DNA of 64,000 bases, from assembly GCA_021628825.1 (NCBI GenBank), contig JAJXRY010000001.1:1364001-1428000 (forward strand), given 5' to 3'. Of this stretch, positions 9,285 to 19,320 are shown in pieces (positions within the stretch are counted from its first letter, which is position 1; every line of letters starts with the position of its first letter). The DNA is from Lachnospiraceae bacterium. Lineage in GTDB: Bacteria; Bacillota; Clostridia; Lachnospirales; Lachnospiraceae. A program made the position numbers and the translations under genes. A model generated the notes under the pieces. It was not told the origin of the DNA. It saw nothing but the letters and a program-made list of their open reading frames with translations, and did not search any database.

Positions 9285-9711
9285 TTGATACACCACCTTC
9301 CAAGTCGGCCTTAGAAACGATCTTACACTTGCAAGGAAGCTTGTGTGTAGCAAGACGTAATGCTTCTTTTGCTACTTCTTCGGAAACTCCTGCAATTTCA
9401 AACATAACACGGCCTGGTTTAACAACTGCTACCCAGTACTCTAAAGCACCTTTACCGGAACCCATACGAGTTCCTAAAGGCTTAACGGTAACCGGTTTGT
9501 CGGGGAAAATCTTAATCCAGACTTTACCACCACGCTTAATATAACGGGTCATGGCAACACGGGCTGCTTCGATCTGATTGGACTTGATCCAACAGGGCTC
9601 TAATGCAACGATACCAAATTCACCGTAAGTAAGTGTATTACCACGGGTTGCTTTTCCTCTCATGGTGCCACGGAACTGTTTACGACGCTTTACTCTTTTA
9701 GGCATTAACAT
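9274..9711 (-). CDS. rplP: 50S ribosomal protein L16 (uL16)
   Basis: 145 residues, intact; [20 protein letters not shown] and the PTC-facing loop with GRGSGKG-like [12 protein letters not shown]. Its start shares one base with the rpsC stop (TAATG). Confidence 0.98.
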   Translation of the reverse strand: MLMPKRVKRRKQFRGTMRGKATRGNTLTYGEFGIVALEPCWIKSNQIEAARVAMTRYIKRGGKVWIKIFPDKPVTVKPLGTRMGSGKGALEYWVAVVKPGRVMFEIAGVSEEVAKEALRLATHKLPCKCKIVSKADLEGGVSNEN

Positions 9712-10379
9712 TATTTATCGCTCCCTTCCTGCACTTTTTCTTCATTCTTCTTAGTAGGAAGTACTTCACCCTTGTAAATCCATACTTTGACACCTACTTT
9801 ACCATAGGTGGTGTTAGCCTCTGCAAAACCATACTCGATATCTGCACGTAAGGTCTGAAGAGGAATGGTTCCTTCGCTGTAGAACTCGGTACGGGCCATA
9901 TCAGCTCCGCCAAGACGTCCGGATACGGAGGTCTTAATACCAAGTGCGCCTGCCTTCATGGTTCTGCCCATGCAGGACTTCATGGCACGACGGAAGGAAA
10001 CACGGTTCTCAAGCTGCTGTGCGATGTTCTCAGCTACAAGCTGTGCATCTCTGTCAGGTCTCTTGATTTCCTTAATATCAACCAGAACTTTCTTTCCGGT
10101 CATCTTGGAAAGTTCCTTCTTGGTTACTTCGATTTCAGCACCGCCCTTACCGATTACAACACCGGGCTTTGCGGTATAGATGATAACCTTTACTCTGTCA
10201 GAAGCTCTTTCGATCTCGATCTTGGAAACTCCTGCGCTGTATAACTTCTTCTTAAGGTACACACGAATCTTGTGATCTTCTACAAGAAAATCTGCGAATT
10301 CGTCTTCAGCGTACCACTTAGAATCCCAATCCTTAATAACACCGACTCTTAAGCCGTGAGGATTAACTTTCTGTCCCAT
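9711..10379 (-). CDS. rpsC: 30S ribosomal protein S3 (uS3)
   Basis: 222 residues, intact. N-terminal KH type II domain with [12 protein letters not shown], and the C-terminal S3 domain with [19 protein letters not shown]. Forms part of the mRNA entry site helicase. Fifteen bases after rplV. Confidence 0.98.
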   Translation of the reverse strand: MGQKVNPHGLRVGVIKDWDSKWYAEDEFADFLVEDHKIRVYLKKKLYSAGVSKIEIERASDRVKVIIYTAKPGVVIGKGGAEIEVTKKELSKMTGKKVLVDIKEIKRPDRDAQLVAENIAQQLENRVSFRRAMKSCMGRTMKAGALGIKTSVSGRLGGADMARTEFYSEGTIPLQTLRADIEYGFAEANTTYGKVGVKVWIYKGEVLPTKKNEEKVQEGSDK

Positions 10380-10394
10380 TAAATCGTCCTCCTT

Positions 10395-10799
10395 CTATCT
10401 TTCATCAAGCACTACAGTAATGTGGCTCATTCTCTTCTCGATACGATAAGCTCTTCCCTGTGCTCTGGGTTGTACTCTCTTCATTGTAGGTCCTTTATTT
10501 GCATAACATTCTGCAACATAAAGGTTTTCCGGATTCGGATACTTTGTAGGGTCCTGGCTGTACAAATACTCAGCATTTGCACGAGCGGATTCCAGTAACT
10601 TCTTGATTAATGCAGAAGCATATCTGGGATTGTATTCGAGAATTCCCAGTGCTGTTTCCACATCTTTGCCTCTGATGGCATCTAAAACGAAACATGCTTT
10701 CTGAACTGACACTCTTGCGTAAGATAACTTAGCTGAAGGTCTTAAATCTTTCTGCGCGTTTCTTTCTCTTTTAATTTGGGATCTATGTCCTTTTGCCAT
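10395..10799 (-). CDS. rplV: 50S ribosomal protein L22 (uL22)
   Basis: 134 residues, intact. The first about 25 residues are a basic extension (KGHRSQIKRERNAQ) before the usual L22 core (AKLSYARVSVQKACFVLDAI). The hairpin reaching into the exit tunnel (GPTMKRVQPRAQGRAYRIEK) is normal. 13 bases after rpsS. Confidence 0.98.
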   Translation of the reverse strand: MAKGHRSQIKRERNAQKDLRPSAKLSYARVSVQKACFVLDAIRGKDVETALGILEYNPRYASALIKKLLESARANAEYLYSQDPTKYPNPENLYVAECYANKGPTMKRVQPRAQGRAYRIEKRMSHITVVLDER

Positions 10800-10812
10800 G
10801 ATGAAAACCTCC

Positions 10813-11094
10813 TTATCTTACTTTAGACTTCTTTTCGTCTTTTCCGTGTCCTCTATAAGTTCTGGTTGCCACGAACTCACCGAGCTTGTGACCAACCATA
10901 TCCTCTGTTACATATACAGGAACGTGCTTTCTTCCGTCGTGTACTGCAAATGTCAGTCCCACAAAAGAGGGAAAGATTGTAGAACGACGGGACCAGGTCT
11001 TGATAACCTGCTTCTGTCCTGCTGCATTCATTGCATCCACCTTTTTTAACAGGCTTGCGTCTGCGAAAGGTCCTTTTTTCAGTGATCTAGCCAT
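10813..11094 (-). CDS. rpsS: 30S ribosomal protein S19 (uS19)
   Basis: 93 residues, intact: [20 protein letters not shown] and the signature [20 protein letters not shown]. Forms a head complex with S13. Fifteen bases after rplB. Confidence 0.98.
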   Translation of the reverse strand: MARSLKKGPFADASLLKKVDAMNAAGQKQVIKTWSRRSTIFPSFVGLTFAVHDGRKHVPVYVTEDMVGHKLGEFVATRTYRGHGKDEKKSKVR

Positions 11095-11109
11095 TTTCTC
11101 TCCTCCTTA

Positions 11110-11952
11110 TTATTTGATGGCCTTGCCGTCTCTTCTTCTTACAATCAGCTTGTTAGAAGCTTTTTTCTTCTTACGTGTCTTCAAACCAAGAGCGGGCTTG
11201 CCCCAAGGTGTACATGGACCGGGACGTCCGATTCCGGTCTTACCTTCACCACCACCATGTGGATGGTCATTCGGGTTCATAACGGAACCACGGACAGTAG
11301 GACGAATACCCATATGACGCTTACGTCCTGCCTTACCGATCTTAACAAGGCTATGATCTACGTTTCCAACAACACCAACGGTTGCTCTGCAAACGATCGG
11401 CACCATTCTCATTTCGCCGGAGGGAAGACGAAGTGTTGCGTACTTTCCTTCCTTAGCCATGAGCTGTGCGCTGTTTCCTGCGGAACGAACCATCTGTCCG
11501 CCCTTACCAGGATATAATTCAATGTTGTGTACCTGAGTACCAACAGGAATTGCAGATAAAGGTAAGCAGTTACCTACTCTTACTTCTGCATCAGGTCCAT
11601 TCATAACCTGCATGCCATCGGTTAATCCTTCGGGAGCAAGGATGTATGCCTTTTCTCCATCTTCATAACAGATTAATGCGATGTTTGCTGTTCTGTTCGG
11701 ATCATACTCAATACCAAGTACTGTTGCATGAATACCATCTTTATTTCTCTTGAAGTCTACCAGTCTGTACTGAGTTCTGGTACCGCCTCCACGATGTCTT
11801 ACTGTGATCTTACCCTGGTTGTTACGTCCAGAGTTCTTCTTTAAGGATACACACAGAGATTTTTCAGGAGTCTTCTTGGTGATTTCTGAAAAATCAGAGC
11901 CAGTCATATTTCTTCTGGAAGGTGTATAGGGATTATATGTTTTAATTCCCAT
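11110..11952 (-). CDS. rplB: 50S ribosomal protein L2 (uL2)
   Basis: 280 residues, intact. OB-fold and SH3-like domains, and the C-terminal peptidyl-transferase-associated loop with the conserved histidine ([19 protein letters not shown]). Needed for subunit association. 67 bases follow rplW, a slightly long gap with no clear hairpin. Confidence 0.99.
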   Translation of the reverse strand: MGIKTYNPYTPSRRNMTGSDFSEITKKTPEKSLCVSLKKNSGRNNQGKITVRHRGGGTRTQYRLVDFKRNKDGIHATVLGIEYDPNRTANIALICYEDGEKAYILAPEGLTDGMQVMNGPDAEVRVGNCLPLSAIPVGTQVHNIELYPGKGGQMVRSAGNSAQLMAKEGKYATLRLPSGEMRMVPIVCRATVGVVGNVDHSLVKIGKAGRKRHMGIRPTVRGSVMNPNDHPHGGGEGKTGIGRPGPCTPWGKPALGLKTRKKKKASNKLIVRRRDGKAIK

Positions 11953-12019
11953 GATTCTGTCTCCTTTCGAGTTCTACATTTCTTATCGCACTTGTTTGTG
12001 CATATCTTCTCCGCCTATC

Positions 12020-12319
12020 TTATAAACCTGCGAAGATCTCAATGTCCTTGCTGTCTTCGGTCAACCAAACGATTGCCTTTTTGGACTTAGCAGTCTTTCC
12101 AACTACCAGACCACGTCTCTTGTTCTTTCCTTCAAGGTTCATGGTGTTTACCTTCTTAACCTTGGTTCCTTCGAACATTTTTTCAACAGCTTCCTTGATC
12201 ATTGTTTTGTTAGCTTCGGGATGAACTAAGAATGTGTACTTCTTGTCGCCCATACCAGCCATACTCTTTTCAGTAATAACCGGCTTAAGGATTACGTCAT
12301 AATAATTAACTGCTGCCAT
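12020..12319 (-). CDS. rplW: 50S ribosomal protein L23 (uL23)
   Basis: 99 residues, intact; [14 protein letters not shown] at the N-terminus, the family hallmark. Docking site of trigger factor and SRP at the tunnel exit. Its start shares a base with the rplD stop. Confidence 0.98.
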   Translation of the reverse strand: MAAVNYYDVILKPVITEKSMAGMGDKKYTFLVHPEANKTMIKEAVEKMFEGTKVKKVNTMNLEGKNKRRGLVVGKTAKSKKAIVWLTEDSKDIEIFAGL

Positions 12320-12939
12320 TATGCATACACCTCCTCAATCTTTGCTACTGCGTCCTTGGTAAGAACCAGTGTGTCACCCTTTAAGATATCATAAACATTA
12401 ATGGAGTTAACTAATGCTGTCTTAACGGTAGGGATGTTTCTTGCAGACATGGTGATCTTTTCATCGTTATCAGCGATTACAACCAGTGCCTTCTTAACTT
12501 TGAGATTATCCATAACTGCCTGGAACTTCTTGGTCTTGATTTCGTCAAACTTGAGCTCGTCTACAACGATCAGCTTGTTATCAAGAACTCTGCTTGTAAG
12601 AACAGACTTTAATGCTGCTCTCTTTTCCTTCTTGTTGATCTTGAAGGAGTAATCTCTCGGTACGGGAGCGAATACAACGCCGCCTCCTGTCCACTGAGGA
12701 GCTCTTGTTGAACCCTGTCTTGCATGACCTGTTCCTTTTTGTCTCCAAGGTTTTCTTCCGCCACCAGATACTTCAGAACGTGTCTTTGCCTTCTGTGTTC
12801 CCTGGCGATTATTTGCAAGCTGCTGTACAACTGCCATGTGTACAAGATGTTCGTTTACTTCAACACCAAATACCGCATCGTTTAATTCAATTGTGCCAAC
12901 TTCCTTGCCTTCCATATTATAAACAGATACTTTTGCCAT
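12319..12939 (-). CDS. rplD: 50S ribosomal protein L4 (uL4)
   Basis: 206 residues, intact, with the tunnel loop ([20 protein letters not shown]) and the C-terminal globular domain. In enteric bacteria L4 represses its own operon through the S10 leader; the window has a long structured leader in front of rpsJ that may play a similar role, but a link to L4 is not shown by the sequence. Confidence 0.98.
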   Translation of the reverse strand: MAKVSVYNMEGKEVGTIELNDAVFGVEVNEHLVHMAVVQQLANNRQGTQKAKTRSEVSGGGRKPWRQKGTGHARQGSTRAPQWTGGGVVFAPVPRDYSFKINKKEKRAALKSVLTSRVLDNKLIVVDELKFDEIKTKKFQAVMDNLKVKKALVVIADNDEKITMSARNIPTVKTALVNSINVYDILKGDTLVLTKDAVAKIEEVYA

Positions 12940-12967
12940 CTGAATGGTCCTCCTTTCATCCTCTCAA

Positions 12968-13650
12968 TTATGCATTAGCCTTAACTGTTTCTTTTACAGT
13001 TACTAAAGCTTTCTTAGGTCCCGGTACAGCACCCTTAACAAGAAGAAGGTTGTTTTCTGCATCAACTCTTACAACTTCAAGATTCTGTACAGTTACTTTT
13101 ACGCAACCCATATGTCCCGGCATTCCCTTGCCCTTGAATACACGGCTGGGTGAAGAGCAGGCACCATTGGAACCCTGATGACGATGGAATTTAGAACCGT
13201 GAGCCATAGGACCTCTGTGCTGTCCATGTCTCTTGATTGCACCCTGGAATCCTTTACCTTTGGAAATAGCGGATGCATCAATTTGTCTCCAGCTGCAAAT
13301 ACATCAGCTTTGATCTCGCTTCCAAGTGTATATTCCTCTGCGTTGTCAAGTCTGAACTCTCTGACATATCTCTTGCAGGAAACGCCTGCCTTATCGAAGT
13401 GTCCTTTCAGAGCCTTGTTTACGCCATGTCTGTGAACGACTTCTTTCTTTCCGTTCTTGTCCTTGTTGACGATTCTTTCCTTCTTGTCAACGAAGCCAAC
13501 CTGTACTGCGCTGTAACCGTCATTCTCTGCGGTCTTAACCTGTGTTACCACACAAGGTCCAGCCTGAAGCACTGTTACGGGAACTAAAGATCCGTCCTCT
13601 GTGAAGATTTGAGTCATTCCGACTTTTGTTGCTAAAATAGCTTTTTTCAT
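12968..13650 (-). CDS. rplC: 50S ribosomal protein L3 (uL3), one-base deletion
   Basis: L3 starts 50S assembly. The frame from [16 protein letters not shown] is lost at residue 123-124 where three A stand for four (plus strand near 13278-13281): GDKLMH should be [20 protein letters not shown]. After adding one base the protein continues [20 protein letters not shown] to VKETVKANA, 227 residues, normal for the family. The deletion is one of few cases in the window where a run is too short. Confidence 0.95.
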
Positions 13651-13758
13651 TTCTTTACCTCCATTTGATTCTACAGCGGACCCGATCGGGTCATTCTAGT
13701 GTAGGGGTTAAATTGTTTTGGAAGTTTGCACTTCCTATGTCTTCATTGCATCGGATGA
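13651..13758 (-). promoter_or_regulatory. Structured intercistronic RNA between rpsJ and rplC
   Basis: 108 bases without a frame. On the minus strand: GGAAGT-GCAA-ACTTCC, a six-pair stem with a GNRA loop, then CTACA ... TGTAG enclosing the perfect 14-base palindrome GACCCGATCGGGTC, and finally the rplC ribosome binding site. Most S10 operons have only a short gap here. A processing or r-protein binding site is possible. Confidence 0.5.
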
Positions 13759-14076
13759 TTATTTGTTCTTCATCTTGATGTCAATGCTAACACCAGCGGG
13801 CATTTCTAATCTCTGTAATGCTTCAACCGTCTTAGGTGTCGGTGTAATGATATCGATCAGTCTCTTATGGGTTCTCTGTTCGAACTGTTCTCTGGAATCC
13901 TTGTACTTGTGAACCGCTCTTAAAATTGTAACTACTTCCTTCTTCGTAGGAAGAGGTACCGGTCCGCTCACCTTCGCTCCGTTTTTCTTTACGGTCTCGA
14001 TGATTTTCTTTGCGGATGCATCTACTAACTGATGATCATATGCCTTCAATGTGATTCTCATTACTTGACTTGCCAT
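13759..14076 (-). CDS. rpsJ: 30S ribosomal protein S10 (uS10)
   Basis: 105 residues from [19 protein letters not shown], intact, with the signature [20 protein letters not shown]. The frame stays open far upstream but the ATG at 14076 follows a perfect AGGAGG (spacing is enlarged by a run of seven T) and gives the family N-terminus. First gene of the S10 operon. S10 also serves as NusE in antitermination. Confidence 0.97.
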   Translation of the reverse strand: MASQVMRITLKAYDHQLVDASAKKIIETVKKNGAKVSGPVPLPTKKEVVTILRAVHKYKDSREQFEQRTHKRLIDIITPTPKTVEALQRLEMPAGVSIDIKMKNK

Positions 14077-14390
14077 AAAAAAAGTCGCCTCCTTTTCGCA
14101 CTTTTTAATAATAGGAATGATATTCCTTAGAAGTACGACAAGCGGTGACTGTACACTCCTCCGTGCGTGTCCTGCCTTTTCATAAGTCAATGCGCGGATT
14201 CCCGCGCTCTTATGTCCGGCACGCTTAACGCCCGTGTCTCTGCAATCTTGCAGACAAATTGTTTGTACAGTGACTTGCCGTCAGGTTCTTTGGCCATTTG
14301 CATGGCCTCTTGACATTCGCTCCACGGAAAACCTGCAGTGCCTTTCGGCGCGGCAGCAACCTCACGCTTCAACGCTATCATGCCACAGCA
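14077..14390 (-). ncRNA. Long structured 5' leader of the S10 operon
   Basis: About 315 bases of untranslated RNA from the promoter to rpsJ. Visible hairpins on the minus strand: GCC-GAAA-GGC, GGCCAT-GCAA-ATGGCC closed by GTCA/TGAC, TGTCT-GCAA-GA-TTGC-AG-AGACA, GCGCGG-GAAT-CCGCGC. Two GNRA loops in a compact fold mean functional RNA. A 79-codon open frame covers part of it, but its codons coincide with both strands of these stems, so I read it as chance. Likely a ribosomal-protein-binding leader (role inferred from place). Confidence 0.65.
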
Positions 14391-14396
14391 ATTGTT

Positions 14397-14426
14397 AGTA
14401 TACATGATGTTTGGGGATTTTTGCAA
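14397..14426 (-). promoter_or_regulatory. S10 operon promoter with AT-rich upstream tract
   Basis: On the minus strand TTGCAA (14421-14426), an 18-base spacer and TATACT (14397-14402). Directly upstream, 14427-14500 is almost pure A/T with phased A and T runs, like the UP elements of strongly expressed ribosomal promoters. Confidence 0.6.
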
Positions 14427-14520
14427 GAAATTTTTTTAAAAAAATTTTTGTGATAAAAATTTTGTGATTTTTTGCTGCCAATTTTAAATTTTTTTACATC
14501 TGTACAATCAAAAAGACACT

Positions 14521-14550
14521 CTGGATCCTTTTTCTCATATGCACGGCAGC
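14521..14550. repeat. Dispersed short repeat, copy A
   Basis: CTGGATCCTTTTTCTCATAT followed by GCACGGCAGC matches 57461-57489 in 27 of 29 positions once one extra T is ignored. Both copies lie in intergenic DNA. The other strand of this copy could code for a short peptide, but there is no ribosome binding site. Confidence 0.5.
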
Positions 14551-14560
14551 TAAAATGGGA

Positions 14561-14589
14561 TTGCACACATGGCGTAATACGTTCATAAT
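14561..14589 (+). promoter_or_regulatory. Promoter of nagA
   Basis: TTGCAC (14561-14566), 17-base spacer, CATAAT (14584-14589). Thirty-three bases further lies the nagA start with AAGGAG in between. Confidence 0.5.
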
Positions 14590-14621
14590 AAAGCTATAAA
14601 ATGAAGAAGGAGTAATCCCTT

Positions 14622-15785
14622 ATGATTATTAAAAAAATGGTCTGGTTCATTCCCTTGATAAAGGATTCTATCCGGACACTATATATATAGAAGAAACTCG
14701 TTTTTCCGATTCAACAATGGATCAAAAATATTCTCGATGCTTCCAACTGCTACGTCATCCCCGGACTCATTGATGTTCACTTTCATGGCGGGGACGGAGC
14801 AGACTTCAGTGACGGCTCTTTAGAGGGACTGCAAAAGCTCGGACACTATGAGCTCTTACATGGCATTACCAGTATCTGCCCGGCTTCCATGACCCTGCCG
14901 GAAGAGCAGCTCCTTACCATCTGTCAAACGGCTGCAGAATATGCACGCCAGCTTAAAGCTCTGGCGGCAGTGCAGGCCCCGTCTTCTTTGCCGCCATGCG
15001 CAGAGCTTGTCGGCATCCATTTGGAAGGGCCGTTTATTTCTCCTGCGAAAAAGGGCGCACAGCAGGAATCCAATATTGTGCCTCCGTCTGCCGTATTGTT
15101 TGAAAAATTGTGGGAGGCCTCGGACGGTCTGCTCAAGATCATTACTATGGCGCCCGAAACAGACTCTGCCCTTGCCTTTATTCGGGAATTTTCCGACCGT
15201 GTGCATATTTCTGTCGGCCATACGGCTGCTGATTATGATACGGCCGCCTTAGCCTTCGATGCAGGTGCCGACCATCTGACCCACCTGTTCAATGCCATGA
15301 ATCCTCTCCATCACCGGAATCCCGGTCCGATCGGTGCAGCCTTTGAACACCCGGAGGTTTTCGTGGAAATGATCTGTGATGGCATCCACATCCATCCGGC
15401 GGTTATGAAAGCCAGCCTCCGGATGTTTGGAAAGGAACGCATCGTCTTCATCAGTGACAGCATGCGTGCAACCGGATTGCCCGACGGTCACTATGAACTG
15501 GGCGGTCAGCCGGTCGGTGTGAAAGGACCTCTTGCCGCTCTCCCGGACGGCACAATTGCCGCCTCCGTAACCAACCTGATGGATTGTATGAAAAAAGCAG
15601 TCTCTGTGGGAATCCCCTTAGAAGCTGCTGTCCGTTGTGCCTCTTATAATCCCGCCTGCTCCATCGGTGTCTCCGATCGTCTCGGAAACATCGAAGTCGG
15701 AAAGCAGGCAGATTGTGTGCTCCTTGCCTGTGATACACTGGAAGTCCGGGCGATAGTTAAGGCCGGGCAACTTATATACCCTTAA
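14622..15785 (+). CDS. nagA: N-acetylglucosamine-6-phosphate deacetylase, N-terminal run errors
   Basis: Removes acetate from GlcNAc-6-P, giving glucosamine-6-P for glycolysis or wall synthesis. Amidohydrolase fold with the metal site DVHFHGGDG, the E of GIHLEGPFI, H of SVGHTAADY, H of DHLTHLFNAM and the catalytic D of FISDSMRATG. The ATG at 14622 has AAGGAG nine bases upstream. Early in the gene seven A replace five (14631-14637) and two runs are one base short (near 14717 and 14725); the net change is zero, so start and end are in the same frame although a false stop lies between. 387 residues. It stands alone: nagB is not in the window. Confidence 0.92.
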
Positions 15786-15812
15786 TCGCGCCATTTATCT
15801 TTCTCTACCTTA

Positions 15813-16139
15813 TTACCACCGGGTCATATTCTTTTCAAATTTAGCCACATAAGCCTGCTTTAACTCTTCCGGTGTGATCCCATAACATAATAAGATGTCA
15901 TTATAAAACATCAGGACATCTGCCAGTTCTTCCACCAGATCGTTTCTTAATGCAGGCTCCGTGACTGCTTTCTGTGCACCATTCTTTTTGACAATATCAA
16001 TGACCTCTCCCATTTCTGCAATCATCCACAGCATCTTATTCTTACCGGTTTCTATCTCAATCGGTTCCCACTTCCCCTGATATTTCTCCTGAAGTTTCTT
16101 CTGCATTTCCTGCATCTCATTTAAAGTAAACGTCTCCAT
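15813..16139 (-). CDS. MazG-like nucleotide pyrophosphohydrolase
   Basis: 108 residues, all-alpha NTP-PPase type. The metal-binding pattern E-x2-E (MIAEMGEVID) and E-x2-D (DLVEELADVLMF) is present. These enzymes hydrolyse (d)NTPs or modified nucleotides to monophosphates, in house-cleaning; the substrate cannot be read off. An upstream TTG codon extends the frame by one, but ATG at 16139 has the better spacing from AAGGAG. It is convergent with nagA. Confidence 0.82.
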   Translation of the reverse strand: METFTLNEMQEMQKKLQEKYQGKWEPIEIETGKNKMLWMIAEMGEVIDIVKKNGAQKAVTEPALRNDLVEELADVLMFYNDILLCYGITPEELKQAYVAKFEKNMTRW

Positions 16140-16184
16140 CAAAATCTCCTTATCCTATACACTCTTTCTCACTATCCTCTATCA

Positions 16185-17689
16185 TTATCTTACTAATTTC
16201 ATATCCTCGATCACCCAATAATCTTCTTCCATATGGTACTCGGTTCCGCAGTATGGGCAATTACGCTGGCGGACCGCATCAAAGCTTCCTCCACAACTGT
16301 GGCAGTTTACGGAGGTGATTGAGAAACCGGGTGTCTCCCTTCGGGCAACGTTCTTCGCAAAGGTCGCATCAATAAGATCTCCGGTCTTGATGATCTTTCC
16401 ATTTACCTCACTGTAATTGATCCACCAGGTACGGAGCGTCAGATGAAGCACATTGCCATTCTGTCGGACCTTCTGCAGACACATTCCGTTCGTATAGGTC
16501 ATCTCAATGATGTCTGCGAAACGATCGTCTCTTTTTCCTCCACAATAGGCGGTCAGATTCTGCGGATCTTTCGCAAAGACCGCCATCCGGATCAGCGCAA
16601 CCATCTGTCCTTCAAATTTTTTTCATAGGAAAAGTTCGGATCCACCCGCTTCATGATTCCTTTGATCCGGCTTTTAGATCTCAACATCCAAAACAATGGA
16701 AGATGCTTCATACCATCCCGTTGAAACAAGGAACCAATCATCATAAAAGAAGTAATCACAAATCCTCCGACTCCTCCACAGATGAGTGCTGTCAGATAAG
16801 CCGTAAATAATGCAATCGGGATCACGCCCTCACTGGAAATCATCACTCCAGGCATACACACAAGCAGCATGACCAGCATCAGGATCCCCATGATCCTGCG
16901 CTGATTCGTGGTATGCTTCATAATGGATGTCGTCCGGATGAAGTATGTATTCACTACTCTTGGGAAAAGATCCTTCATACGGAACCGGGTTCCGCAATAC
17001 CGGCATCCTTCCACGAGCTGCGACACCGGGCTGACCGCCCCACAATTCGGGCAGGTGATCATCAGATGATCGGTTTCTTTTTCATTCGGTGTATGAACCA
17101 CTATTTCATACATCACCTGCTCTACCTGACGCTGATACAGAATCTGCGGGCCTTTCAGGAACCGAAGCTCCCTGCTGATCTCTTCATAGAGCATGTCTGT
17201 GGTATACCATGCTGACTTCCGGGAAAAGGCTGCAGTTCCGAAGCTTTTTCCTTTTACCGGACGAACCACGTTCTGCATCCGCAGTCCCTTGTCCTCCAGC
17301 CGGTCCCTTTGCAGCTTTAAATAGTAACGGGTATCGCCATCGCAGCTTACCGGTTCTTCTCCCTCTTCGTACCAGACATTCAGCTCCTTTGCCATCCGGT
17401 CAAAAATGCCGCGTCCCTTGTCCCACTGTGGAACATACTCTTTAAAAGCTTTGACTTCCTTATAAAACTTCACCAGAAACGGAACCCCGATGACGCACAG
17501 GGCTACTCCCACACAAAACAGGAAGCCTCTCACCGGAAAGGATAACTCTGTCGTAATACAGGATGCTGCCAGTATTCCTCCTGCCAGAAGTGCGACTCCC
17601 TTTACCAGATGATTGATATCTGCCTGCTTCACATACTCTTTTCTTCCATTCGTTTTTAAATTCGGTAGAAGAGTGTTCTGTCCGCTCAT
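16185..17689 (-). CDS. Membrane protein with two zinc ribbons and a Tim44-like domain, frameshifted
   Basis: About 500 residues after repair. Order: two membrane helices (residues about 28-70), a first Tim44-like/cytosolic region, a zinc ribbon CPNCG ... CRYCG (about 220-240), two more helices (about 270-325), a second Tim44-like region starting DPNFSYEKFEGQMVALIRMA, and a second ribbon CHSCGG ... CPYCGTEYH near the end. The frame breaks at 16618-16624, where seven T (plus strand) stand for five. Proteins of this shape occur in Lachnospiraceae; the function is unknown to me. It ends 45 bases before the MazG-like gene and is preceded by yitT. Confidence 0.75.
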
Positions 17690-17705
17690 CGTACTTCCTC
17701 CGTAT

Positions 17706-18572
17706 TTAGATATAACTCGTAAAGCCTTTTCCGACGATCTCGCTGCTCTTCGTCACCATGATAAAGGCACTCGGTTCATTCTTCTTGATAAAACGCTCAA
17801 GATAAATGGCCTGCTTCACATCCACTACCGTAAGAATGATCACACGGTCCCTATGGGAATACGCCCCCTCTGCATGGTAGGTGGTGGCACTGTGATGTAA
17901 GTCATTTGTGATATAATGGCAGATCGGATCCGGGTTCGTGGATACGATCGTAAAATACTTGTTGAGCTTCATGCGTTCGATGAATTTGTCAATGACCAGC
18001 GATTTTGCCAGAAGTCCTAAGATAGAGCAAAGTCCCGTCACCGTATCGAACACCAGAAACGCACAGACAACGACAACAAGGTCGGTCCAAAGCAGCGCCA
18101 TGGAAACATTCATCGTGGAATACTTCCGGATCACCATGGCAATGATGTCCGTACCGCCGCCCGACGCATTCTCATAGAATAAAAGGGCAGACGCAATCGC
18201 CGGAAGCAGAATGGCAAAGCACAGCTCCAGCATAATCTCGTTCGTAAGGGGTGCTTCCATAGGAAATACCATTTCGAACACATTTAATAAGAGGGAAGAC
18301 AGTACGGTTACATACGCCGTTTTTACTCCGAAATTCTTGCCCAAAACAGCAAATCCCAGTACCAGAAGCAACAGGTTAATCACCAGGTTGATCTGGGAAG
18401 CGGAAAAACTCGTTAAATGGGAAATCACGACCGCCATACCGGAAACCCCGCCAAAGGAAAAGTTATTGGGAAACTTAAACACATAGATTCCAATATCCAT
18501 GATGATTACTGCAAACGTAATCCACAGGTATTCTTTGAGTACCTTTTTCTTATCTGTTGTTTCTGCTGCCAT
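17706..18572 (-). CDS. YitT family membrane protein (DUF161 + DUF2179)
   Basis: 288 residues: about five membrane helices in the first 200 residues and a soluble DUF2179 domain at the C-terminus (YFTIVSTNPDPICHYITNDL to the end). The glycine-rich ENASGGGTDI loop is typical. Members are common in Firmicutes with no agreed substrate. Intact. Seventeen bases upstream of the zinc-ribbon gene, probably co-transcribed. Confidence 0.88.
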   Translation of the reverse strand: MAAETTDKKKVLKEYLWITFAVIIMDIGIYVFKFPNNFSFGGVSGMAVVISHLTSFSASQINLVINLLLLVLGFAVLGKNFGVKTAYVTVLSSLLLNVFEMVFPMEAPLTNEIMLELCFAILLPAIASALLFYENASGGGTDIIAMVIRKYSTMNVSMALLWTDLVVVVCAFLVFDTVTGLCSILGLLAKSLVIDKFIERMKLNKYFTIVSTNPDPICHYITNDLHHSATTYHAEGAYSHRDRVIILTVVDVKQAIYLERFIKKNEPSAFIMVTKSSEIVGKGFTSYI

Positions 18573-18656
18573 TTCATTCTCCTCTTTTTATCATATCAAG
18601 TCACCCGTATCTATTACAAACAGGATCTTGTAAATTCTTTGTCAAATTTTTCATAT

Positions 18657-19137
18657 TTAATCCACAATATCCGCGAGATCAAACTTCAAGACTTTCTTCA
18701 GGTCCTCGACGCGTACCTCGACCTGAAAACCGATCTTGCCGCCGCTGAAAAAGATCTTTTCCAACGTAGAAGCACTTTCATGGATCACGGTCCGGAACTG
18801 CTTTTTCATTCCAATCGGGGAACAGCCGCCGTGAATATATCCCGTAAGTGGTAATAATTCCTTAGACTTAATCATCTCAATATTTTTCTCTCCCCCTACG
18901 GCTGCTGCCGCCTTTTTGAGATTCAGCTCCCTTTCTACCGGCACAAGGAAAACATAATGATTTCCGGTCTTTCCGACTGTAACCAGTGTTTTAAATACGA
19001 CCTCGGGATCGTCGTTTAACGCGGCAGCCACTTCGGTTCCGCTGACCGCACCGGAATCCAGATAGTTATGTCCCTCATAAGGGATTTTTATGCTGTTCCA
19101 GAACACGCATTACATTTGTTTTATCATTCTTCGCCAT
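18657..19137 (-). CDS. ybaK: YbaK/EbsC-type Cys-tRNA(Pro)/Cys-tRNA(Cys) deacylase, one-base frameshift
   Basis: Hydrolyses Cys mischarged on tRNA(Pro). 159 residues after repair, starting MAKNDKTNVMRVLEQHKIPY; a run of five A (plus-strand T at 19095-19099) where four fit separates the first 23 codons from the rest. Conserved features: the lysine in VFKTLVT and the GGCSPIGMKKQF loop. The editing specificity is assigned from the family. Confidence 0.9.
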
Positions 19138-19217
19138 GGTTTCCTACCTCTTTCACGCATCTTCATTCTTGCATAGATGTCTCTTTCATATGTCTTGCTC
19201 CTGTATCTCTCACTTTA

Positions 19218-19246
19218 TTGACACCCACTGATAACCTTATTATACT
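19218..19246 (+). promoter_or_regulatory. Consensus promoter of the DUF1015 gene
   Basis: TTGACA (19218-19223), 17-base spacer, TATACT (19241-19246); about 70 bases upstream of the start codon, with AAAGGAG between. Confidence 0.75.
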
Positions 19247-19320
19247 ATAATCATCTCATGAAAAAAACTATGGAATAGGAAACCAGCACTTATTATACAA
19301 CCATTCAAAGGAGAAAATTT

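Noticed and set aside
14187..14426. 79-codon open frame on the minus strand before rpsJ
   Set aside because: It overlaps the promoter hexamers and several perfect RNA stems with GNRA loops, has no ribosome binding site, and is not a known protein. A structured leader explains it better.
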